From: an uncultured Clostridia bacterium
GTDB taxonomy: Bacteria; Bacillota; Clostridia; Christensenellales; DTU072
DNA length: 15,644 nucleotides
Assembly: GCA_934296355.1 (NCBI GenBank)
Contig: CAKRAY010000023.1
Location: 1-15,644, forward strand
Direction: 5' to 3'
The translations under genes and the position numbers were made by a program. The notes below the pieces were generated by a model. That model saw only the letters and a list, made by a program, of their open reading frames with translations. It was not told the DNA's origin and searched no databases. Below are positions 1 through 6,845 of the stretch, piece by piece (position 1 is the stretch's first letter; each line of letters opens with the position of its first letter).

Positions 1-42
1 AACAATAACAATCTCGAATCCGAGTATAAGAAATCCGAATAA
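1..42 (+). CDS. Possible C-terminal tail of an upstream gene (partial)
   Basis: Reading frame 1 is open from the window edge and stops with TAA at 40-42, giving a 13-residue hydrophilic tail (NNNNLESEYKKSE). The codons resemble those of the neighbouring genes. If real, it would be the end of the gene before the opp operon, and an OppA-type binding protein would be the natural candidate, but nothing in these residues identifies a family. Frame 2 is also open, to position 67. This is a weak call resting on position and frame only. Confidence 0.25.
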   Translation, partial: NNNNLESEYKKSE

Positions 43-65
43 TAAATATTTTCTTAAAAATTTAT

Positions 66-125
66 AATATTCGAACAAACGCCTTGCGATGAGCGTATCG
101 CTCATCGCAAGGAAGTTTGAATATT
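66..125. repeat. Long imperfect palindrome / stem-loop at left end
   Basis: A perfect 14-bp inverted repeat (82-95 with 99-112, loop TAT at 96-98) is flanked by further pairing: 76-80 (CAAAC) with 115-119 (GTTTG), and AATATT at 66-71 with AATATT at 120-125, separated by small internal loops. No T-run follows on either strand, so it is not an ordinary Rho-independent terminator. Just after the core stem comes AAG..T, GAATA and, 10 bases on, T.TAATA. The same arrangement follows the hairpin units at the right end of the window, so this may be a diverged copy of that repeat family. Confidence 0.65.
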
Positions 126-339
126 TATGGCTTTCTAATATAAATGAAGATAACGAGCGTTTTTCGGCGCAAGTTATTAGGTTTTATGGTAATGCTTGTC
201 TCTTGGCTGTAGAGCAGGCATTATGTCTAAATATGAACTTATGTCAAGCGCTACCGAAAGCGGCGCCTTGACGTTGCGTTTTGAAGGAAAAGTTTTTTCT
301 CTTGACGTAGGAAAAAATTTAAGAGGAGAAAAACTCATT
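126..339 (+). other. Leader of the opp operon with two imperfect stem-loops
   Basis: No convincing gene or consensus promoter is seen here. Two further hairpins can be drawn. In the first, 190-202 pairs with 212-223 (12 bp, one G-U pair, one bulged T). In the second, 243-251 pairs with 263-272 (9 bp, one bulged C). A Shine-Dalgarno AGAGGAG lies at 322-328. I could not match the region to a T-box, cobalamin, SAM, lysine, glycine, preQ1 or guanidine riboswitch core. It may be a structured 5' leader or the remains of the repeat at 66-125. Confidence 0.35.
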
Positions 340-1347
340 ATGTATATGACAAAATACGTGTTGAAGCGTTTGGGGCTTATGTTATTCACGTTTGCTATAA
401 TTATGATTATGTGCTTCGTGCTTATCAAACTTTTGCCGCCAATCATCAACGTCGGAGCAAATCAAGATCCGCTTATAGCATATAAGCAGTATGAAGCCAG
501 GGGTTGGATAACCAACATAGAAAAACTGGATAACGGTAATTATAGTTATGACGTAGTACCCGTATTCGAACAACTCGGTAACTACTTAAAGCGAATTTTT
601 ACCGAAGGTGATTTTGGTATTGCTACCACTTACGGCGAATACATCAATCAGCCGGTTTGGGACGTTTTTATTGAAAAACTTCCTCCGACGATTTTAATAA
701 ATATATACTCAACCATAATCGGCGTTCCGATAGGCTTGGCTCTCGGCATCTTTGCCGCGTTAAAGAAGAACAAATGGCAAGACCAACTTATCAACGTAGG
801 CGTTATCTTGTTCATTTCGGTACCGTCCGTAGTTATGGGCTTAATTATTCAATATTTTTTCTGTTTCAAACTCGGTTGGTTTCCTATTACAATGAAATCG
901 GGCTTCGACTACTTTTCTTGGCAAATGTTCAAAAGCATGTTACCCGCCGTACTCTCGTTGTGCTTGGGAAGCATAGCGGGCTACGCGAGATATACTCGCG
1001 CGGAACTTACAGAGGTTTTGACTTCGGACTTTATGCTTCTTGCGCGTACTAAAGGTTTAACGAAAAGTCAAGCCACGGTCAGACATGCGCTAAGAAACGC
1101 TATGGTGCCGATTTTTCCGATGATTTTATCGGAATTCGTTGCAGTGCTTTCGGGATCGCTTATCATAGAACAAATGTTCTCTATCCCGGGCGTAGGAAGA
1201 CTATATTTGAATTCGATAAACTTTCAAGATTACGATTTCTTTATGCTCTTGTCGGGCTTCTATACGCTTGTCGGGCTTGCGGCGGGTATCGTTGTCGACA
1301 TAAGTTACGGATTTATCGATCCTCGTATCAGAATGGGGGCTAAGTAA
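340..1347 (+). CDS. oppB: Oligopeptide ABC importer, permease subunit OppB
   Basis: This inner-membrane permease forms the translocation path with OppC for uptake of oligopeptides powered by OppD/OppF. From ATG 340 it is 335 residues, the usual OppB length. TM1 is at about residues 8-33, followed by an extracytoplasmic segment with FGIATTYGEYINQPVWDVFIEKLPPT, then the permease core. The cytoplasmic EAA loop, which docks on the ATPase, is at about 229-257 (LLARTKGLTKSQATVRHALRN), and the family-typical IIEQMFSIPGVG follows at 275-285. I chose ATG 340 because AGAGGAG at 322-328 is placed for it. The open frame extends back to 196, but those residues do not look like protein of this family. The next start, ATG 346, is possible. 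The stop is one base before oppC, so the two are co-translated. Peptide specificity (Opp versus Dpp) cannot be settled from sequence. Confidence 0.93.
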   Translation: MYMTKYVLKRLGLMLFTFAIIMIMCFVLIKLLPPIINVGANQDPLIAYKQYEARGWITNIEKLDNGNYSYDVVPVFEQLGNYLKRIFTEGDFGIATTYGEYINQPVWDVFIEKLPPTILINIYSTIIGVPIGLALGIFAALKKNKWQDQLINVGVILFISVPSVVMGLIIQYFFCFKLGWFPITMKSGFDYFSWQMFKSMLPAVLSLCLGSIAGYARYTRAELTEVLTSDFMLLARTKGLTKSQATVRHALRNAMVPIFPMILSEFVAVLSGSLIIEQMFSIPGVGRLYLNSINFQDYDFFMLLSGFYTLVGLAAGIVVDISYGFIDPRIRMGAK

Positions 1348-1348
1348 A

Positions 1349-2920
1349 ATGGATGAAATGAAAAGAATCACGGACATTCCGGCAGAAAAATTCGAGTTCG
1401 CCCAAAAAAGCGATTTAATTCACGATACGAAATTCGATACTAAACCCGAAAGTTATTTCAGAGGAGCGTTTCGTAGATTTTGCAAAAATAAAGGCGCGGT
1501 TGTAGGCGGCGTCGTAATACTGATTTTATTATTATTTGCTTTGATCGGTCCGCTTTGCACGGAGTATACCGTTTCGTATTACGATTCGGTGTATACCACT
1601 ACTCAACCGAAGAGTAAAGCGTTCTCTTTCTTAGGCTGGGACGGCTGTAAAGAAAAGGAGACGGGATATAACGGATATATCGAAGACTTAGCGATTCAGT
1701 TGGAAACGGGTAAGGAAGTCATCAAAGACGGTAAGTATACGCTTAGCGACGACGGAAAAATATATACCTATAAATACGACACGTATTACGGCGTAGGTTT
1801 CGGTAGATATAAGATTATCACGATGGACGAATACTTAGATATTCAAAGATATCAAAACGAAACTAACAGACAAGTCCTTTATCCGACGGTGCGATTGAGC
1901 GCAAGACCGGAAAGATCTCCCGATAAAGAAAATGCCAACATTTACTATAAAACCAAAAAGGTCGGCGGAAAAATAAGAGCGGATTTGGTTAACGGAAAGA
2001 TAGTTCCTAACTATTGGACCTATTCCGCAGAAGACGGTAAACCGAGTGTCGCCGCAGAGTATAATTCCTTAAGAATAGAAGGGGAAGACGGCGTTATGAA
2101 GGACGGCGTTCAGTCGTACTATGTTTATGGCAGAATAGTCGGGGGCGGCGTAGAAGTTAGAGCCGAATATTACGAATACTATTGCTATTATCATACGCAA
2201 GTCGCAAAAGACGGTATTACCGAACCGTATTTCTTGTTCGGAACAACGTCTTTCGGTAAAGACATTTTTACTTGTCTTTCGTCGGGCGCGAGATTCTCGT
2301 TCTTATTCGCGATAGTGGTAGCCGCCGTAAATTTGTTAGTAGGAGCGATTTGGGGCGCCGTGGCGGGTTATTTCGGTGGAAAGATAGACCTATTTATGGA
2401 ACGGTTTACCGATATTCTCGGCGCAGTGCCGACGGTTATAGTCATTACGCTTTTGAAACTGCACATGGGCACGTCCAGTCAGGCGTTAGTGTTGTTTATC
2501 GCTTTCTTTATGACCGGATGGATAGGTATGGCGTCCACAACGCGTATGCAGTTCTATAGGTTCAAAAATCAAGAATACGTCCTCGTTGCGAGAACTTTGG
2601 GCGCGAAAGATTGGCGTATTATGTTCAAGCATATTTTCCCGAACGCCATAGGTACTTTGGTGACAAGTTGCGCGCTCGTAATACCTTCGATGATTTATTC
2701 GGAAACGAATCTTTCGTATCTCGGCATTATCAATCTCGAAGCAGGTAACATTACCAGCGTCGGCACAATGATTGCGGCGGGACAAAGAGATATGGTTATG
2801 GCGCCTTTTGTAGCGGTATTCCCATCGCTGTTCCTTGCTCTCATGATGCTTAGTTTTAACTTGTTCGGCAATGGTTTAAGAGACGCGTTTAACCCGTCGT
2901 TGAGAGGTTCGGAGGACTAA
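1349..2920 (+). CDS. oppC: Oligopeptide ABC importer, permease subunit OppC with large extracytoplasmic insertion
   Basis: This is the partner permease of OppB. It has 523 residues where OppC is normally near 300. A cytoplasmic N-terminal tail (1-48) and TM1 (about 50-68) are followed by about 220 extra residues (about 70-293), then the normal OppC core resumes with FLFGTTSFGKDIFTCLSSGARFS (about 295-317). The EAA loop is at about 409-437 (YVLVARTLGAKDWRIMFKHIFPNA). The insertion must face outward, is hydrophilic and very rich in tyrosine (for example clusters at 256-260 and 274-281), and has no TM segment or cysteine-binding motif I recognise. It could contact the binding protein or the peptide, but that is inference. 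The gene begins 1 base after oppB (weak GGGGG site at 1335-1339) and its end carries the ribosome site of oppD. Confidence 0.92.
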   Translation: MDEMKRITDIPAEKFEFAQKSDLIHDTKFDTKPESYFRGAFRRFCKNKGAVVGGVVILILLLFALIGPLCTEYTVSYYDSVYTTTQPKSKAFSFLGWDGCKEKETGYNGYIEDLAIQLETGKEVIKDGKYTLSDDGKIYTYKYDTYYGVGFGRYKIITMDEYLDIQRYQNETNRQVLYPTVRLSARPERSPDKENANIYYKTKKVGGKIRADLVNGKIVPNYWTYSAEDGKPSVAAEYNSLRIEGEDGVMKDGVQSYYVYGRIVGGGVEVRAEYYEYYCYYHTQVAKDGITEPYFLFGTTSFGKDIFTCLSSGARFSFLFAIVVAAVNLLVGAIWGAVAGYFGGKIDLFMERFTDILGAVPTVIVITLLKLHMGTSSQALVLFIAFFMTGWIGMASTTRMQFYRFKNQEYVLVARTLGAKDWRIMFKHIFPNAIGTLVTSCALVIPSMIYSETNLSYLGIINLEAGNITSVGTMIAAGQRDMVMAPFVAVFPSLFLALMMLSFNLFGNGLRDAFNPSLRGSED

Positions 2921-2923
2921 TAT

Positions 2924-5077
2924 ATGGAAAAGAAACTGGAAGTAAAAAATTTGCGGATTTCTTTCCGCACCGACAGCGGAAAGGTACAAGCCGTAAGAGA
3001 CGTAAGTTTCGATCTTTACAAAGGCGAGACGTTGGCGATTGTAGGCGAGTCCGGTAGCGGTAAATCGGTTACCAATAAGGCGATAATGGGCATTTCCGCC
3101 AATAACGCGATAATAGAGAGCGGCGAGATTATTTACGACGGAATGGATCTTCTAAAAATAGACGAAGAACAGTTCCATCAAATCCGCGGCGACAAAATCG
3201 CTATGATTTTCCAAGACCCTATGTCGAGTTTGAACCCGATTATGCGTATAGGCAAGCAAGTAACGGAGGCTATGCTTCTAAAAAACAAAGCAAAACGCCG
3301 TAGCAGTCGTAATATTTTTAACAATACGATGGCGTTACTGTGCAAGTATATGGATTTGACGTACGGCGAAGAGAGCGCGGAGGTCAATAAAGCCGCCGTA
3401 AAGAAGTTCGACAAATTCGAATACAAGCATATTGAACTCGAAGCGAAGTATAATAGAGCGTTCGAGTCCGCGGTCGAAGCAATAGAAACGATAAAAGAAC
3501 TATTGTTAGAGATTGATAAAAATACTTTTGTGAATGCGCCGTCGTTCATAAACAAGATAGTATTAAAAGCCAAAAGTTCCGTAGACCGCTTTGTCGTTGA
3601 AGACGAAGCATCGCTTAAAGGACTCATTCTCAACTTGCAAGAAGCCGAAAAAATTGCGAGAAAAGAGAAAAACTATAAGCGTTGCGTTACTGCGTTGGAA
3701 CAGTTGCTGGTTTGTCTCGAAGCCGCGACAAAACTTGAAAAACCCAACTTTTTCGGACTTGGATACTATTTGACGTACGTAGACGAAAACATACCGAGAC
3801 TTCCCGTAAACGAACTTAACGACAAAACGCACGAGATATTGGCTAACGACTTTATGGAGCCGTTTATAGACCGCGCGGCAAAGGCGGTGGAGTACTCGTT
3901 TAACGAGTCTTTGAAAAACAAGGAACTGGCAATAGCGATCTTGGAAAAGAACGCGGAAGTTTTTAAGCGTGAATTTACCAAAAAAGAAGTGGCGGCGGCG
4001 ATAAAAGAAATGGTCGAAGCCGTTGAAAAATCCATCGACAGACTGGTTTTGGTAAAAGATAATCAGGCTTACGTATTCGCTTCGAGTATCAAAAGCGAGG
4101 TCAGCGGATATTTCGAAAGACTAAAAAAGAATGCGAAAGAAACCAAGCGGTATGAAAAGCAATCGAAAAAGCGCGCCGCATTAGCGGCGAAAGGCAAAGA
4201 GCCGAGTTGGAAGTTAATTCCCGCGGACGTAGTGGAGCCCGAGTTTGTCAGAGCGCAAATATTAAAGATTGTCGAGGACCTTATCGCGCACTATAAAGAA
4301 GAAATCAATGCGAACACGAAGCGTGACCATAGAGCGAGCGCGTTGGCTATCGTTGATTTTCTTAAAGAGAAAGCGTCCGAAGTCGTATACAAAGTAACGC
4401 ACTCGATGGCAAAATCGAAAGCGATTAAGTTAATGGAAGAAGTCGGTATCGCGGAACCCGCAAAACGTTATAAGCAATACCCGTTCGAATTCTCCGGCGG
4501 TATGCGTCAACGTATCGTTATAGCGATCGCGCTTGCGGCTAATCCTGATATTCTTATTTGCGACGAACCTACGACCGCGCTTGACGTTACTATTCAGTCG
4601 CAAATTCTCGAACTGATAAATAAACTTAAGAGAGAAAGGAATCTTTCGATTATATTCATTACGCACGACTTAGGCGTAGTTGCAAACATGGCGGACAGAA
4701 TTGCCGTTATGTATGCGGGTAAAATAGTCGAATTCGGCACGTCGGAAGATATCTTCTATTCTCCCGTACATCCTTATACCTGGGCGCTTTTGTCGAGTAT
4801 GCCCGACCTCGATACCAACGAAAAACTCGAGGCTATTCCGGGTACGCCGCCGAATATGATCTATCCGCCTAAGGGAGACGCGTTTGCGGCAAGAAACAAG
4901 TATGCGTTAAAGATTGATTTTGAAGAGCAACCTCCTATGTTTAAGGTGTCGGAAACGCACAGCGCGGCAACATGGCTGTTGCATCCCAATGCGCCTAAGG
5001 TCGAGCCGCCTAAAATAGTCGTCGACAGAATAAAGAGAATGAAACAAAGAGGAGGTATTGAAGATGGAGAAAAATAA
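2924..5077 (+). CDS. oppD: Oligopeptide ABC importer ATPase OppD with 370-residue helical insertion
   Basis: This cytoplasmic ATPase energises peptide import as a heterodimer with OppF. It has 717 residues; OppD is usually 320-350. Walker A is GESGSGKS (41-48), Q-loop Q97 lies in MIFQDPMSSLNP, the signature is FSGGMRQR (523-530), Walker B is LICDEP with catalytic E548, and the switch is H581. All catalytic parts are intact. After the Q-loop helix (about residue 120) the family sequence breaks off and resumes at about 497 (KAIKLMEEVGIAEPAKRY..YP). The intervening part is rich in Lys, Glu and Ala, lacks TM segments and looks alpha-helical, probably coiled coil. At the C-terminus the conserved motif GCxFxxRCxYAxxxC..ACW has D652, N658, D665 and T683 in place of its four cysteines. 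In some relatives those cysteines hold an iron-sulfur cluster. The ATG is set by GGAGG at 2911-2915. The gene overlaps oppF. Confidence 0.93.
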   Translation: MEKKLEVKNLRISFRTDSGKVQAVRDVSFDLYKGETLAIVGESGSGKSVTNKAIMGISANNAIIESGEIIYDGMDLLKIDEEQFHQIRGDKIAMIFQDPMSSLNPIMRIGKQVTEAMLLKNKAKRRSSRNIFNNTMALLCKYMDLTYGEESAEVNKAAVKKFDKFEYKHIELEAKYNRAFESAVEAIETIKELLLEIDKNTFVNAPSFINKIVLKAKSSVDRFVVEDEASLKGLILNLQEAEKIARKEKNYKRCVTALEQLLVCLEAATKLEKPNFFGLGYYLTYVDENIPRLPVNELNDKTHEILANDFMEPFIDRAAKAVEYSFNESLKNKELAIAILEKNAEVFKREFTKKEVAAAIKEMVEAVEKSIDRLVLVKDNQAYVFASSIKSEVSGYFERLKKNAKETKRYEKQSKKRAALAAKGKEPSWKLIPADVVEPEFVRAQILKIVEDLIAHYKEEINANTKRDHRASALAIVDFLKEKASEVVYKVTHSMAKSKAIKLMEEVGIAEPAKRYKQYPFEFSGGMRQRIVIAIALAANPDILICDEPTTALDVTIQSQILELINKLKRERNLSIIFITHDLGVVANMADRIAVMYAGKIVEFGTSEDIFYSPVHPYTWALLSSMPDLDTNEKLEAIPGTPPNMIYPPKGDAFAARNKYALKIDFEEQPPMFKVSETHSAATWLLHPNAPKVEPPKIVVDRIKRMKQRGGIEDGEK

Positions 5078-6323
5078 TAACGACGTATTATTACGAGTAG
5101 AACATTTATGTCAATACTTCAAAATGGGCAGAGGCGTACTTAAAGCCGTTGACGACGTCAGTTTTGAAATAAAAAAAGGCGAAGTATTCGGCTTGGTGGG
5201 CGAGTCGGGTTGCGGCAAAACAACTACCGGACGCTCTATCATAAAACTATATGACATTACCGGCGGAGATATTTACTTTAAAGGTCAACGCATAGCCGCC
5301 GGAGCAAAAAGTTATAATGACGCGATTAAAGCCGAAAAAACGGCAATGAGAGCGGATATTAAAAAAATCATAGCGGACGAAACGCTTAGCGCCGAAGAAA
5401 AAAATAAGAGGATTATAAAAAGAAGAGAAGAGGCGTATAAGGTTATCTTTGAAAACAGGAAAGAGCGTAGAAAGGCAAAAGACGACCATAAGCATTGCGA
5501 TAGGAAATATTCCAAAGGACTTATAGAAAAGATTAACGAAGAATATCTTCCGAAAATCGACTTAGCTAAAGACGAACAAGAGAGAGCCGCGTTAAACAAG
5601 GAAAGAAGGAAAAAAATAAGACTTGCGTCCAAGGATAAATTCATTACGCAAATCCAAATGATTTTCCAAGACCCGATTGCTTCGCTGGATCCCCGTATGA
5701 CCATTAGGGATATAATCGCCGAAGGACTGATTATTAAAGGCATAAAAGATAAAAAGTATATCGACGAAAAGGTTTACGAGGTTTTGGAAATGGTAGGACT
5801 CGTACGCGAGCATGCGTGCAGATATCCTCACGAATTCTCGGGCGGTCAAAGACAGCGTATCGGCGTTGCTCGTTCCGTAATAATGCAACCGGAATTGATA
5901 ATCGCGGACGAACCGGTATCCGCGCTCGACGTTTCGATTCAGGCTCAGGTAATAAACCTTCTGAACGAATTAAGAGAAAAACTCGGCTTAACGATCTTGT
6001 TCATTGCGCACGACTTGTCCGTAGTAAAGTATTTTAGCGATAGAATAGGCGTTATGTATTACGGAAATATGGTAGAGTTAGCGTCAAGCGACGAACTCTT
6101 TGCAAATCCGTTGCATCCTTATACAAAATCCTTGTTGTCGGCAATTCCTCTTCCCGACCCGATTTATGAAAAGAATCGTCAGCGTATAACGTATAATCCT
6201 TTGGTAGAGCATGATTATACCGTTGACAAACCGAGTTTCAGAGAGGTAAAGCCGGGTCATTTTGTAAAGTGTAACGACGCCGAGTTCGCAAGATATCAAG
6301 AAATATTGAACAGTGAAAAGTAA
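5064..6323 (+). CDS. oppF: Oligopeptide ABC importer ATPase OppF with charged insertion
   Basis: This is the second ATPase of the Opp complex, 419 residues from ATG 5064 (OppF is usually near 320). Walker A is GESGCGKT (46-53), the Q-loop is MIFQDPIASLDPRM (Q202), the signature is SGGQRQR (259-265), Walker B is IADEP with E283, and H316 is the switch. The C-terminal oligopeptide-transporter extension (HPYTKSLLSAIPLPDP) is present and ends in a KPGHFVKCND tail. About 115 residues (about 78-195), extremely rich in Lys, Arg and Glu, are inserted between the strand after Walker A and the Q-loop. This is a different place from the OppD insertion. I chose ATG 5064 because AGGAGG at 5050-5055 sits 8 bases upstream; a TTG at 5058 is less likely. 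The start lies 14 bases inside oppD, which suggests translational coupling. Confidence 0.93.
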   Translation: MEKNNNDVLLRVEHLCQYFKMGRGVLKAVDDVSFEIKKGEVFGLVGESGCGKTTTGRSIIKLYDITGGDIYFKGQRIAAGAKSYNDAIKAEKTAMRADIKKIIADETLSAEEKNKRIIKRREEAYKVIFENRKERRKAKDDHKHCDRKYSKGLIEKINEEYLPKIDLAKDEQERAALNKERRKKIRLASKDKFITQIQMIFQDPIASLDPRMTIRDIIAEGLIIKGIKDKKYIDEKVYEVLEMVGLVREHACRYPHEFSGGQRQRIGVARSVIMQPELIIADEPVSALDVSIQAQVINLLNELREKLGLTILFIAHDLSVVKYFSDRIGVMYYGNMVELASSDELFANPLHPYTKSLLSAIPLPDPIYEKNRQRITYNPLVEHDYTVDKPSFREVKPGHFVKCNDAEFARYQEILNSEK

Positions 6324-6714
6324 ATTCGTAAAATACTCGATAACCATTTGCGTCGGAGCGGCAATCGCTTTTATAGTATGGGGCATAAACGGTTTATTCA
6401 ATGCCGATACCGCTGTAAGAGTGCTTGCAAAACTTACGGACGGATTTTTTGTAGCCGGCGTTCTTTTGGCGGGAATCGGGGGATTGCTCGTTTCGTATAA
6501 CGAAGGGGTAATCGACGGGCTTGCTTATGGGTTACACGGACTTTTCGGTTTTAGGAATATAAAAAAAGACAGTACGCCTAAAAAAGAAACATACCATGAC
6601 TATAAAAAAAGAAAACACGCAAAAAAAATATCGGTAAAACATTTTATAATAGTAGGACTTGCGTATATAATCGTTTCGATAATAATTTTTATAGTCTATG
6701 TGAATGTCAGATAG
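6313..6714 (+). CDS. Small three-TM protein at end of opp operon (DUF3899-like)
   Basis: A 133-residue membrane protein of unknown function. TM segments are predicted at about 7-26, 40-61 and 107-131. Between TM2 and TM3 is a short amphipathic region (NEGVIDGLAYGLHGLFGF) followed by a strongly basic stretch (about 84-106, many Lys), which the positive-inside rule would place in the cytoplasm. The SYNEGVIDGLAYG region resembles the DUF3899 family, which I recall near peptide transporters in Firmicutes; I hold this assignment loosely. The start is GTG at 6313, inside the last 11 bases of oppF. No good ribosome site and no nearby ATG is seen, so it probably relies on coupling to oppF. Its position suggests an accessory role in the transporter or simply co-expression. 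Confidence 0.72.
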   Translation: MKSKFVKYSITICVGAAIAFIVWGINGLFNADTAVRVLAKLTDGFFVAGVLLAGIGGLLVSYNEGVIDGLAYGLHGLFGFRNIKKDSTPKKETYHDYKKRKHAKKISVKHFIIVGLAYIIVSIIIFIVYVNVR

Positions 6715-6742
6715 CCTATCGGAAAGTTTAATTTAGTATAAA

Positions 6743-6775
6743 AATCGGTGAAACAAAAATTTTGTTTCACCGATT
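6743..6775. terminator. Long perfect stem-loop between opp and exporter genes
   Basis: A 16-bp perfect inverted repeat (6743-6758 with 6760-6775, single central A) contains CGGTGAAAC/GTTTCACCG. In the plus direction, that of the flanking genes, it is followed by TTAAACG and no T-run. In the minus direction it is followed by five Ts. It therefore looks like a good terminator only for minus-strand transcription, where no gene ends, and a leaky one or an RNA-stabilising hairpin for the opp transcript. Confidence 0.6.
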
Positions 6776-6845
6776 AAACGTAAGTGTCGAGATTTCGAGT
6801 TTCTAAAAGCCGTTTTGATACGAAAGTTTAGTTCACAAAATAATT

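Noticed and set aside
89..271. Small open frame in the opp leader
   Set aside because: It starts inside the perfect stem of the left hairpin, has no ribosome site, and its residues match no family.
196..339. 48-residue N-terminal extension of OppB
   Set aside because: No ribosome site at 196; the extension covers two hairpins, and the strong AGAGGAG at 322-328 serves ATG 340, where OppB-like sequence begins.
126..339. Known riboswitch or T-box ahead of opp
   Set aside because: No core sequence of the common classes could be found on reading the region.
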